A DNA stretch of 64,000 bases. Source: Parazoarcus communis SWub3 = DSM 12120 (GTDB lineage Bacteria; Pseudomonadota; Gammaproteobacteria; Burkholderiales; Rhodocyclaceae). Location of the stretch: assembly GCF_003226565.1 (NCBI RefSeq), contig NZ_QKOE01000019.1, positions 1 to 64,000 of the forward strand, in the 5' to 3' direction. A program made the translations under genes and the position numbers. The first letter of the stretch is position 1; each line of letters opens with the position of its first letter. Below the pieces are notes generated by a model. It worked only from the letters and a program-made list of their open reading frames with translations. It ran no database searches and was not told where the DNA came from. This document shows, piece after piece, positions 33,151-42,900 of this stretch.

Positions 33151-35175
33151 ATGTTCGGATTGAATCGCAACAACAGTACCAAGCGCGAGGCGCAGCCAGA
33201 GAAGAAGGAGCCGGGACTTGGCTTGATCAGGGGGCCTGGAACCGGCACGTCTGACAGCATTCCCGCCAAACTCCCTCGTGGCAGCTACATCATGCCGGCA
33301 GACTCGACCGACCAGATCGGCGCAGATCGTCTTGCTCAAATGGGTGCGCGAGGGCTGCCCGGGTTCAATGGGATGCCGCGCGGCAAAGTCGATGCCCGCG
33401 TCAGCAAGGGCGAGTTCGGCATGCCGCCCGAGCAGGTGCATGCGGTGGGCGTTCAGGCGCTTGACCAGCTTCGCGATGCGACGCATGCGCCTAAGCTCGG
33501 GTTGCCCGGCTACAAGCCCAAGACCCAAGGAACCGAGTCGAAGGAGCCGGGACTCGGCTTGCGCCGCCCACCCCCGGCCGCGCCGGCACAGGAACCGAAG
33601 CTCGGACTGAGGCGCCAACCCCCGGCCGAGCCTGCGCCTGCACCCAAGCTCGGGTTTCGGATGCCGGATGGCAGCCTTCCCTTCAAGATTGAGGAGCAGG
33701 CGCCCGGGCTCGGGCTGAGGCGGACGCCGCCGGCAGAGCCTGCGCCCGCGCCGAAGCTTGGCTTGCCAGGTTTCAACAACCGACGTTCTGACGCCACGCC
33801 GCAAGAGCCTGGGCTTGGCCTTCGCCGGCCGGGCAGTCGGCAGCCACTCAATTTCGCCGACGGCGGGATGGTCGACGATGAAACTCGGCTGCGATCAGCG
33901 CCAGGATCCTCCTTCACTCGCTCGCCCACCATGGGCGAGACAATGAACCAGACGAACACCCAGCGCGCCGAGCGCACCGGCACCGGTCTGTACGGAACGC
34001 CACGAACCGGTGCGCAGATTGCGTCCGATCGCGGCTTGCCCGGCTACCAGGACAGGGTGAATGCGATTCCGGGGGCGTCCCCGTTTCAGCTGGAGACATC
34101 GGCCCGCCTGAGTAACCCTCAAGGGGCGACATCCCCGCTTGCTGGCACAACCACTCAACCCACCTCCAAGTCGGTACCCAGCGCCCCTGCCGCCGGTGTC
34201 GCCCCCAGCGCAGTCACCACCCCCAGCACGCCCTTCGCGGACTGGCAGTCAAGCGCTTCGCAGCAGGAACGCGACAAGGCCGCTGACGGCTATCGTGAGG
34301 CATGGCAGGCGCAGGCCCCGCGCGGGCTTCAACGCGCCGGCCGTGACGCGACAACGCTCTACAACGCCGAGCAGGCGACTCGCGGTACCGGCATCACGGC
34401 CACACGAGGACCGAACGGCGTCATGTCGTTCTCGGGCGACGGCGCCAATGCCCTGCCGCAGTCCTACACCCAGGGCATCGACATGAACCTGGGCAACGAG
34501 CGCATGGCCAGGGCCAATCAGATCCGCGCCGGCATGGGTGACCTGCAGGCGCAGCGCGACTTTGGCAGCGGTGCCGCACTCTCTCGTCAGATGTCGCAAG
34601 AGGAGATCGAGCGCGGCCTGCTGACCGGCAGCAGTCGAAGCGGCCGACAGGTCGCAGCTGGCCTGATGAATAGCCGGCGCGAGGCCGAGATTGCCCAACA
34701 ACAGCAGGCGCTCGAGGGGCAGCGGTTTGGCCTGGATCGCCAGCGGCTGGGTATTGAGCAGCAGCGCGCCGAGACTGACGCTCGAGCCCGGGGTTATGAG
34801 CTACGAGGGCTGGAGCGTATCGAGGGGCTGCAACAGCAGTTCGAGACGGAAACGGATCCGGCGAAACGGGCTCAGCTGGCGGAGCGGCTGCGGGTTCTGA
34901 CCGGCCGTGAGCGCGATACGGCGGGTCTCGAGAAGGCTCGCATCGATCTCGTTGGGAACCTGTACAAAACCTACGCCGAGCAGAAGGCATACGATAAAGA
35001 CAACAAGATGCCCCTGTTTGATCAATGGGCCGCGCCAGCGCTGGGGATGGCTGGAGGAGGGCAGTCTCAGGGAGCAGGGCAGCAACAATCTTTATCGCGC
35101 CCGGTGGGCGCCACATCGAGGGTCGGTGGTAGAACTGCTGTGTGGGATGGCGCTAAGTGGGTAGAGAGGACTTAG
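33151..35175 (+). CDS. Proline/glycine-repeat virion protein, putative ejection protein
   Basis: 674 residues. The first 250 carry repeated EPGLGLRRPPPA and PAPKLGL-type motifs (about ten). A disordered Ser/Thr/Pro region comes next. From about 480 there is a long charged coiled coil (REAEIAQQQQALEGQRFGLD, RERDTAGLEKARIDLVGNLY). The C-terminus is basic (GGRTAVWDGAKWVERT). Flexible N-terminus plus coiled coil suggests a protein carried in the head or ejected. It precedes the minus-strand cassette and the giant gene. No named family. Confidence 0.65.
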   Translation: MFGLNRNNSTKREAQPEKKEPGLGLIRGPGTGTSDSIPAKLPRGSYIMPADSTDQIGADRLAQMGARGLPGFNGMPRGKVDARVSKGEFGMPPEQVHAVGVQALDQLRDATHAPKLGLPGYKPKTQGTESKEPGLGLRRPPPAAPAQEPKLGLRRQPPAEPAPAPKLGFRMPDGSLPFKIEEQAPGLGLRRTPPAEPAPAPKLGLPGFNNRRSDATPQEPGLGLRRPGSRQPLNFADGGMVDDETRLRSAPGSSFTRSPTMGETMNQTNTQRAERTGTGLYGTPRTGAQIASDRGLPGYQDRVNAIPGASPFQLETSARLSNPQGATSPLAGTTTQPTSKSVPSAPAAGVAPSAVTTPSTPFADWQSSASQQERDKAADGYREAWQAQAPRGLQRAGRDATTLYNAEQATRGTGITATRGPNGVMSFSGDGANALPQSYTQGIDMNLGNERMARANQIRAGMGDLQAQRDFGSGAALSRQMSQEEIERGLLTGSSRSGRQVAAGLMNSRREAEIAQQQQALEGQRFGLDRQRLGIEQQRAETDARARGYELRGLERIEGLQQQFETETDPAKRAQLAERLRVLTGRERDTAGLEKARIDLVGNLYKTYAEQKAYDKDNKMPLFDQWAAPALGMAGGGQSQGAGQQQSLSRPVGATSRVGGRTAVWDGAKWVERT

Positions 35176-35176
35176 C

Positions 35177-35524
35177 TTAGCGCGGGGATGGAGGAGTGAT
35201 GATGCCGTTCTCCCAATCCGGAGTCGGCTCATTACCGTACAACCTGTTGCACGCCTGAAAAATTTGGATGGCGGCGGAAGACATGCTGGTCTCACGGCCT
35301 TCCGCCGCAAAGCACTCGTCGGTCGAGTTGTACTTGGAGAAGAATCCCCGCCCCGACCCCCACTTTACGCTGTCAATGCCTGCGGGGTACTTGTCGTGGC
35401 ACGCACGGATGGCCGCATGGAGTACCTGCTGATGGCGCACTCCTGGTACGGACTCGATGATGCACTCCGCAAAATTCCCAGCACTGGCGACGGCCGGCGC
35501 GAGTAGGGCAGCGAGGGCGAGCAT
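35177..35524 (-). CDS. Small secreted cysteine-containing protein
   Basis: 115 residues from the ATG at 35524. Signal peptide MLALAALLAPAVASA with an AxA cleavage site, then a mature domain with four cysteines (NFAECIIESVPG, IRACHDKYPAG, STDECFAAEG, FQACNRLYG), likely paired in disulfides in the periplasm. It converges on the proline-rich virion gene (one base apart). Last gene of a minus-strand cassette. Upstream in-frame starts would remove the signal from the N-terminus. Confidence 0.7.
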   Translation of the reverse strand: MLALAALLAPAVASAGNFAECIIESVPGVRHQQVLHAAIRACHDKYPAGIDSVKWGSGRGFFSKYNSTDECFAAEGRETSMSSAAIQIFQACNRLYGNEPTPDWENGIITPPSPR

Positions 35525-35567
35525 CCTAGTTGTGGTCAAAGCTCGAAAATATAGAATTGGCGATAGC

Positions 35568-35966
35568 CTAGGAGATGAAATGCTTGGCCTTGTCGAGCAA
35601 AAGTCTTGCTTTTGCAATGGCTTCGCTGCATTTTTCGCCAGATAAGTCTTTGTTTAACTCATAGTCTGCGTGAACTCTATACGGCTTCAATACACCTCGG
35701 GCCATATATCCTATCTGCCGTATTTTCATGTATTCAGACGAATGTGTTGTTTCGCAGCTAATCAGTTGACTATAAAGTCGGCTATGACTGCCTTTTGCAT
35801 TCGGATCGGCTGGCGGCAGGGTCAAGCTGTCAGCCAATCCAAGCGCGGTGTGATAAACGGCGTAATAGCTTCGACTGACTGCTGTTCGATTTACGATTTC
35901 ATCGTTGAATCCAGTCTCAATAATACGTTCAGCGAATTTCAGTAAATCTGCAGGAGTATTCGCCAT
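35568..35966 (-). CDS. HEPN-domain protein
   Basis: 132 residues. RTAVSRSYYAVYHTALGLAD contains the R-x6-H motif (RSYYAVYH), within the RX4-6H catalytic signature of HEPN ribonucleases. All-helical with conserved C-terminal HADYELNKDLSGEKCSEAIA. HEPN proteins serve as RNA-cleaving toxins or defence effectors (family knowledge). Start overlaps the upstream partner's stop (TAATG), implying co-translation. Lower GC than surrounding phage genes, suggesting separate acquisition. Confidence 0.8.
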   Translation of the reverse strand: MANTPADLLKFAERIIETGFNDEIVNRTAVSRSYYAVYHTALGLADSLTLPPADPNAKGSHSRLYSQLISCETTHSSEYMKIRQIGYMARGVLKPYRVHADYELNKDLSGEKCSEAIAKARLLLDKAKHFIS

Positions 35967-36673
35967 TAGTGATCACCGGAACAAAAGCCAACATGGACGA
36001 ATGAATGAGGCGAGTCCGGCAGAGTGGCAAAAAGCCGAGCACTGTACTCCCACTCGAGTTCTGCCAGTACTTCTGGTCTTTGTTTCACCGGAAGATGGAT
36101 GGTCATCGTCTTGTCCAATGAGTACACAAAGAAAGATGGACCGCCGGTCGTAAGCAGCCCTCTCTCTCGCAGCAATTCACCAGCTAAATCAAGCATAGGA
36201 ATCACGTCAGTGGACGATACTCCATGGGCGTCAAAGACTCGCAAGGCATCTCCCGCAATTTCTATCCGGCTATCCACGAACATGGCCCTCCTAAAATCTA
36301 AAACGCACCAGACACAATTGCCGGCAATCTCTTGAGAGGACACATCTTCATCGCTAAGCTGAGAAGCGTATTTCGCAGCCTCAGAGAAAAATCCGGACGT
36401 TATTAGCGTATTTATATTGTATGGAAGGCGTTCACCAGATTGAGATGTGTTCAGTGACTTCCTGACAGCGTCGATAGCTGCTTCATATTTTCCGGCAACC
36501 ATAAGCAGTGACCCAAGATAGGCAAAATGCGCCATCACATCATGAGCCTTAACTGCGTCTATCTGCCTGCGAAGCCTGCCCAAGAGCAATTCATCGCGAA
36601 CTATTGTCCCGTTACCACGTAACGCGTTAAGCTCGTCGATGAACTTCTGAGTGTCGAGTTGTGGGAGCGGCAT
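35966..36673 (-). CDS. Helical-repeat partner of the HEPN protein
   Basis: 235 residues from the ATG at 36673; a TTG start at 36772 would add 33 residues. The middle looks like TPR-type helical hairpins (HFAYLGSLLMVAGKYEAAID, NINTLITSGFFSEAAKYASQ). The C-terminus (IHLPVKQRPEVLAELEWEYS) is beta/alpha. It overlaps the HEPN gene by one base. By analogy with two-gene HEPN modules it might sense, inhibit or activate the HEPN nuclease. AT-rich compared with its neighbours. Family unknown to me. Confidence 0.65.
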   Translation of the reverse strand: MPLPQLDTQKFIDELNALRGNGTIVRDELLLGRLRRQIDAVKAHDVMAHFAYLGSLLMVAGKYEAAIDAVRKSLNTSQSGERLPYNINTLITSGFFSEAAKYASQLSDEDVSSQEIAGNCVWCVLDFRRAMFVDSRIEIAGDALRVFDAHGVSSTDVIPMLDLAGELLRERGLLTTGGPSFFVYSLDKTMTIHLPVKQRPEVLAELEWEYSARLFATLPDSPHSFVHVGFCSGDH

Positions 36674-36878
36674 TCGGCTAAAATCTATTCCGAGAACATA
36701 ACAGCGATTCAGCCCAAGCTTTGCGCCTGAGCCCTCCGGGTGCGTTGAGATTAGCACTTTTTGAGAGAGCAATATGTGGATAACTCCCCTGGCTGTGGAT
36801 AAGGCTGTTGATAACTCATTGTATTTTTCTATCGCTTTTATAGTTTAGAAATATCGTTTACTTCTTGCCCTTGTATCA

Positions 36879-36890
36879 CCCCCTGTAGGG
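36879..36890 (+). promoter_or_regulatory. Late-block element 4: CCCCCTGTAGGG
   Basis: Fourth copy, in the 280-bp gap between the divergent HEPN cassette and the giant gene, 63 bp ahead of the ATG. The AT-rich stretch just upstream (36800-36870) probably holds the cassette's own minus-strand promoter. Confidence 0.6.
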
Positions 36891-36953
36891 CGCAGCGATT
36901 CCGCCCCCTGCACCCCATCATCCGGAGATCGTGTATCTGGATGAGAGGCGGTG

Positions 36954-39900
36954 ATGGCCGAGATTGACTGGGAAAGTGGGCAGATCGGTTTCCCTGCCAG
37001 CGCAGGGGATGAGATTGACTGGGATGCAGGTGAGATCACGGAGCCGCCTGCACCCAAAGGCATCACCGGCCACGCCCGAGACCTGGGGCTTTCTGCGCTG
37101 AAGTCTGCCATTGCAGTACCCGAAACCCTCGTCGGCCTGGCCGACATCCCGACCGGTGGCCGCGTTGGCAAGGCCCTGGAGAACGAGGGTGGCTTGTTTG
37201 GCTTCCGACCGAAGGAGGCCAAACAGTTCCTGAGCGACCAGCACACTGATCAGTACAAGGCGCAGCAACGCGAGTTCCAGGAGGCAGACGGTGTACTGGC
37301 CAAGACGGGTGTGGCGCTACAGAACCCGTCACTGATCGCCAATACGGTCATGGAGTCAGCTGCCCCCATGCTGGCTGGCGGTGTTGCGGCGCGCGGGCTG
37401 CGCGCACTGGCGCCGCGAATGTCTGCGGTTGCAGCGGGCGCGACCGGCGAGGGCGCCGTCATGGCTGGCGCACAGGCAGAGTCGATTCGCCAGGAGACCG
37501 ATGACGGGCTGCTGACATCGAACCAGAGTGGTGCGGCTGCGCTGACCGGGGTGCTAGGGTCACTCTTTAGCTTTGGCGGCGCCAGTCTGGCCAAACGCCT
37601 GGGAATCGGTGACGTCGACACAATGCTCGCACGCGGTTCGCTGACCCGGCAGGACGTTGCTGGCGAGTTGGCACGCATGCCGGCGAAAAGCGTCCCGCGC
37701 CAAGTGGTTGAGGGCGCGATTACCGAGGGATTCCTCGAGGAACTGCCGCAGTCGATCTCCGAGCAGATCATTCAGAACCTGGCGCTCGACAGGCCGTGGA
37801 GCGATGGCGTTGAAGACGCGGCCGTGATGGGCACGTTGGCCGGGATGGTGATGGGCGGCGGCGCGTCGATAGCGAGCGGGGTGGCAGGGCGTCAGGCTGA
37901 GCCGCAGGGCAACGCTGCCACGCCTGTCAGCCCTCCACCCGACCCTCAAGCCAGCCCGCAAACGACCGTCGAGCCCCCGGTGATTGACGAAGCCGCGCTT
38001 GGCCGTGCTGGTGTCTATCCGCCCGCGCCCGCGCCGATCATCAACGATCGCGCACTTGACCCTGTCGCAACCCCGTCCCAGCGGATGGGCCTTGATCCGA
38101 GCACCGGCCCGATGTCAGCGGCGGCTGCGCTGGCGGTCGATTCGGGCGCAACGTCGGCAATCAGCCCAGCGCCGGAAGTTGTGAATGCGGACACCGGTGA
38201 GATCACTCGTCCGGAACAAGCGCCATTGCCGTTTGAGCAACCTCAGCAGCAGCCGGATGAAACGCTTGCCGGGATGCGCGAGCGTCTTGCTTTCATCGAG
38301 CAACAGGCGCGAACGAATGGAGGATGGGATCGCCGTCTCATCGAGGAACGAACCCGACTACAGAACGCGATTACCGCGGCCGGTCCCCAGCCTGAGCCTG
38401 AAGTGCCCGCCGCGTTGCAGCCTGAGCCGTCGCCACCGGCGCAGACCATGACGCCGGACGCCGGGGCGGATCAAAACCCGATCAAGAACGGATCAGACGC
38501 TCCGCAGGCAGCTGGCGCCCGCTGGGATTCGATGGATGCCAACGCACGAGCCGCCGTACTGGCGCGCCAAGGAGGCTGGGCGACGAAGTCGGGCTTCTTG
38601 AATGTGGTCGGCAAGAACCTGATGGGCCGCGGCTGGGAGGCAGTGCCGGAAAAGGCACGCGCCCGGATCGAACGACTGATTGCACAGGACGAGGAGGGCC
38701 AAGATGGCGCAATCGCTGTTGCACGAAACGATGCCAGCGTACCTGCGGCGAGCAATACGGAAGCGGGCGCTGACGTGGGAAGAGGCGCAGGCGATACGGT
38801 GCCACAGCGCAATGTGCCCACCGTGGGAGGACTGGACCCCGCTGCCACCGCAACTGCAGGTAGCCGCGAGCCGGCTGAATCTGCTGGAGACGCCGACAAT
38901 GGGCGGGCGACAGTAACGCCTGCCAGCATTGCCGGTAAGCGCATCAGCCGGGAATGGACCGCCTTTTCGCAGACGTCAGGAACGCTGAGCATTCCGCGCG
39001 CCGAGATGCCCCAGATCAAGGCCGAGCACCGCGGCGCCATGGTCAATTTCATGAATGCGCGTGGCGTGACGCATGAGCAGGCAACGATGGATGCCGGTGA
39101 CCTGAAACCGACCCAGGCCGAGTTTTCGCCTGCCAAGGTCGCCCGGGCAAAGCGATTTGATGGTGGTGACCGTTCGATCCTTGTTTCGTCCGATGGTTAT
39201 GTGCTCGATGGCCACCATCAGTGGCTTGCCAAGCGGGAGGCGGGTGAGCAGATCAAGGTCATTCGTCTGAACGCGCCTATCCGCGACCTGGTGACCTTGG
39301 CACGAGAGTTTCCGAGTTCGACGAACGCGTCGGGCGCATCCAGTCTGCCCGCTCAGTCAGTGAGCCCGACGAAACCAAAGGCTGCAGTTGCGCGCAAGTC
39401 CCGCGCCGCGGCTGACGCATACGCGCAGCGCTGGTTCGAGATGACCCTTGCGGAGCGGGAGGCCTTGGCGCTCTCCATTGGACAGCCAGGGATCTTTGCC
39501 CTGAAAACGGCGCAAAAGCGCTGGGATCGATTGCTCGAGAAGGTGCGCGAGAGTCTGGCTGCAAAGATGTCGCAGACCGAAGGCAAGCCGGAGATCGACA
39601 CCGCCAAAGACCAGGCGACCAATTCTGATGCCCAGACTAGGCAGAAGGGACCTGAACAAGCAGCAGATATCGACTCACGCGCACTTGCTGCAGCCATCGC
39701 GCCGCAGGCCACAGAGCTTGATCTGCGCGCCAAGTCGCACGAGGTCGAGCGTGATGGCGACGTCGGCGTGGTCATGGGTAGCGGTGACGTGCGCTTTGTG
39801 TCTCTAGCTGAGGCTGCTGCAGCAACACGAAGCGAGATTGACGGCGGCACACCGGCTACGCCGTTCCAGATCCACAACGCTACCGGCATCCGCATCGGCG

Positions 39901-42900
39901 ATGCTCAGCGCGCAATCGACGCCGCGAACAAAACCAAGGCGTCCGAGATCGCTGACTTCGGCGAGAAGCTGGGTGGTGCACGCAAGGACCGCGATGCGAT
40001 GCGGGCAGCGTTCGACAAGGTTCCAACTGATGCCGAGATCGAGCATCTGCCACTGAGCAAGCTATGGCCGGCAAGCGAGACCGACAAGATCGAAGACCCT
40101 TTCACTGCTGCTGTGATGTTTGCGTCGCGCGCCGAGATCCCGGCTAAGCCGCGCAAGGGCTACAAGGTTCGCGCTTGGGCGGAGAAGGTAAAGCTATTTC
40201 GTGGGGTGGTGCAGCGCGCCCTGGGTGACGTGACCCGCGAGCAATTCCTTGCAGAGATGCGATCGCACCGCGCACTGGATGGCTTCAGGGCCAAGCTGGC
40301 GCTACTGGAGGCAATCGACCGGCAGCACTGGAAGCGCATCGGTGAAGTAAATGAGTACCCGGACGCCTACCGCTTCGGCGAGGACGGCGAGAAGATTCGC
40401 AGTTCATTTGTTTCGGTGACGATCGACGGCCGCGCCGAACACTTTAGCGGTGTTGGCTCAGTGGCCGATGCGCTCGATGCCGTCCGCGAGCGGTTGGGCG
40501 ATGGGCCCGCTGAGAGTCGATTGCAGTTCGACGTATACAGCAAGGGCGGCGCTTACTTCATCGCCAAGGCTGGCGATAAGGAGAAGCGCGCGCTCAGGCG
40601 CTTCCCGTCAGCAAAGGAGGCGATGGAGTACCGCAAGTCGAACCATGACGACCTGGTGGCGGCATGGGAGGCAGTGAAGGACCGCGACAACGTAAAGAAG
40701 ACCGACGTACGCCGCGGAGAGAATCGGGAGCGGGTCGGTCACGACTGGCGTGGCGGCAAGGATGTGACACCGGAGCAGTTCATCGAGGAGCTTGGCTTCC
40801 GTGGTGTGGAGTTTGGCAACTGGGTGGAGCAGGGCAAGGGGGCGAAGGAGCGTCAGGGCATGCTCAACCAGGCGTACGACGCACTGCGGGATCTGGCCGA
40901 CGTGGTGGGCATTCCGCCGCGCGCTGTCTCGCTGGACGGCACGCTCGGGCTTGGCTTCGGCTCTCGCGGGAGTGGGCGGGCGTCTGCGCACTTCGAGTCC
41001 GACACGTTGGTGATCAATCTCACCAAGACGCGCGGGGCCGGCTCGCTCGCGCACGAGTGGTTCCACGCGCTGGACAACTACTTTGCTCGCTACCGAGGGG
41101 TTCCGACGTTCAAGGGCAATCAGGCTCAATATCGGCGCGAGGCGTTCATCACCTATAACCCAGAGAGCTTCTATACCCACAAGACTACGGGCACCATCCT
41201 GCCGCAGCGTGCCTTTGAGGTCATGATCAAGGGCGAGCGGCATCCAGAACATGGCCGCTTGAGCAGCCGCGCGATGGATCGTGCGCAGTGGGAGCTGAAG
41301 GAAGGGGTACGGCCCGAGGTCGGTGAGGCATTTTCCGGCGTAGTGAAGGCGCTCGACGAGTCGCCGATGGCGCAGCGTTCGGCACTGAACGACAAGGGCG
41401 CGACGGATGGCTATTGGTCGCGCATTATCGAGCGTGCGGCGCGAGCCTTCGAGGGCTACGCGATACATAAGATGGCGCAGCGTGGCCACCAGAACGACTA
41501 CCTCGCCAATGTGGTGCCTGCGGCAGATTTCGTGCGCGACGCCGGACGCTACCCGTACATGCTCGAAAGCGAGATGGCACCGGTTGCCGAGGCGTTCGAT
41601 GCGCTGTTTGCCACAATCCAGACGCGTCGCACTGATCGCGGCGAAGCGCTGTTCTCCTTCGCCGGCCGCGATGCCGAGACGGCTGACCTGCATGGACTGG
41701 GCAACGCGCAACGCCGCATCGCGGCTGGCGAGAACCCGGAAGCGGTGCGCCAGGCGACCGGCTGGCATCGCGGAGCGGACGGCATGTGGCGTTTCGAGAT
41801 CAGCGACGAGCAGGCGCGTCTGGCGGTAGGCGGTAAAACGGCGGCCGAAGTGCTTGATGCCGCGTCGCTCGACGGCCCGAATGTGCGCGTGGCTGACATG
41901 CTGGATCATCCGCAGCTGTTCGCAGCCTACCCACACCTGGAGAACATTCGCGTCGAGTTGATGCCGGCCGGCGAGCGCGCAGCGGCCAGGCTGATGCGAT
42001 CGGTCACCGGTACTCGGCTTCAGATCCGCGGCAGTCTGAAGAGTGAGACGCTGCCGTCGGTGATGCTGCATGAACTGCAACACGCCATCCAGAACGCCGA
42101 AGGCTTCGCCACTGGAGGGAGCGCGCGCAATCTCACGAGCGACCTGGATCGATCAGGCGCCGAGACCTACCGCCGACTGGCCGGAGAAGTGGAGGCGCGA
42201 AACACGCAAAGCCGCATGCGGATGACTGACGCCATGCGCCGGCAGGTGTCGCCAGAACTGACCGCAGATGTGCCAAGCGACGAAGTGATCGTGACCTTCA
42301 ATGGCCAGGTCTTGAGTACGGCGCCGAAGAATACCGGCAGCCGGTTGCCGGTGAGTGAACGCGGCCTGTTGCGCGCGCTGCGGTACCAGTTCCCTGGTCT
42401 GGTGGAGCCGACGCGGAGAATGCTCGAGCGCGGCCGAGCGGGCACCAAAGGCGGCCTGGTGGTGATCGATAGTGCGGACCCGCTACGCGTGGCAGGCACG
42501 TTTTCGATGAAGACGGGGCGTGCGCTGGATGACTCGATTGAGCTGTTCAGCGAGGCCGCTACCGTGAACGGGTTTTTCGATCCTCGTTCCGGCCTGATCT
42601 TCCTTGTTGGGCCGAACCTGGATCCGATCACGGCACCTGCGGTGCTGTTGCACGAGATGATTCACGGTCAGCAGCGCGAGAAGATTGACGCGCAAGCGAT
42701 GGCAATGTTGATGAACCGCAGTCAGGAAAAGGATGCATCCACTCGCGCCTTTCTCGATCGCGTGGCGCAGCGCATGGTGGACGCCGGTGCGGCTGCCGAC
42801 AGCAAGGAGGCCGCTGCCTACATTGTCGAGCAGGCGGTGATCGAGGGGCGCAGTCGCGGGTACCGAGTTGCCGATTCGAAATTCCTGGACTGGGTAGGCG

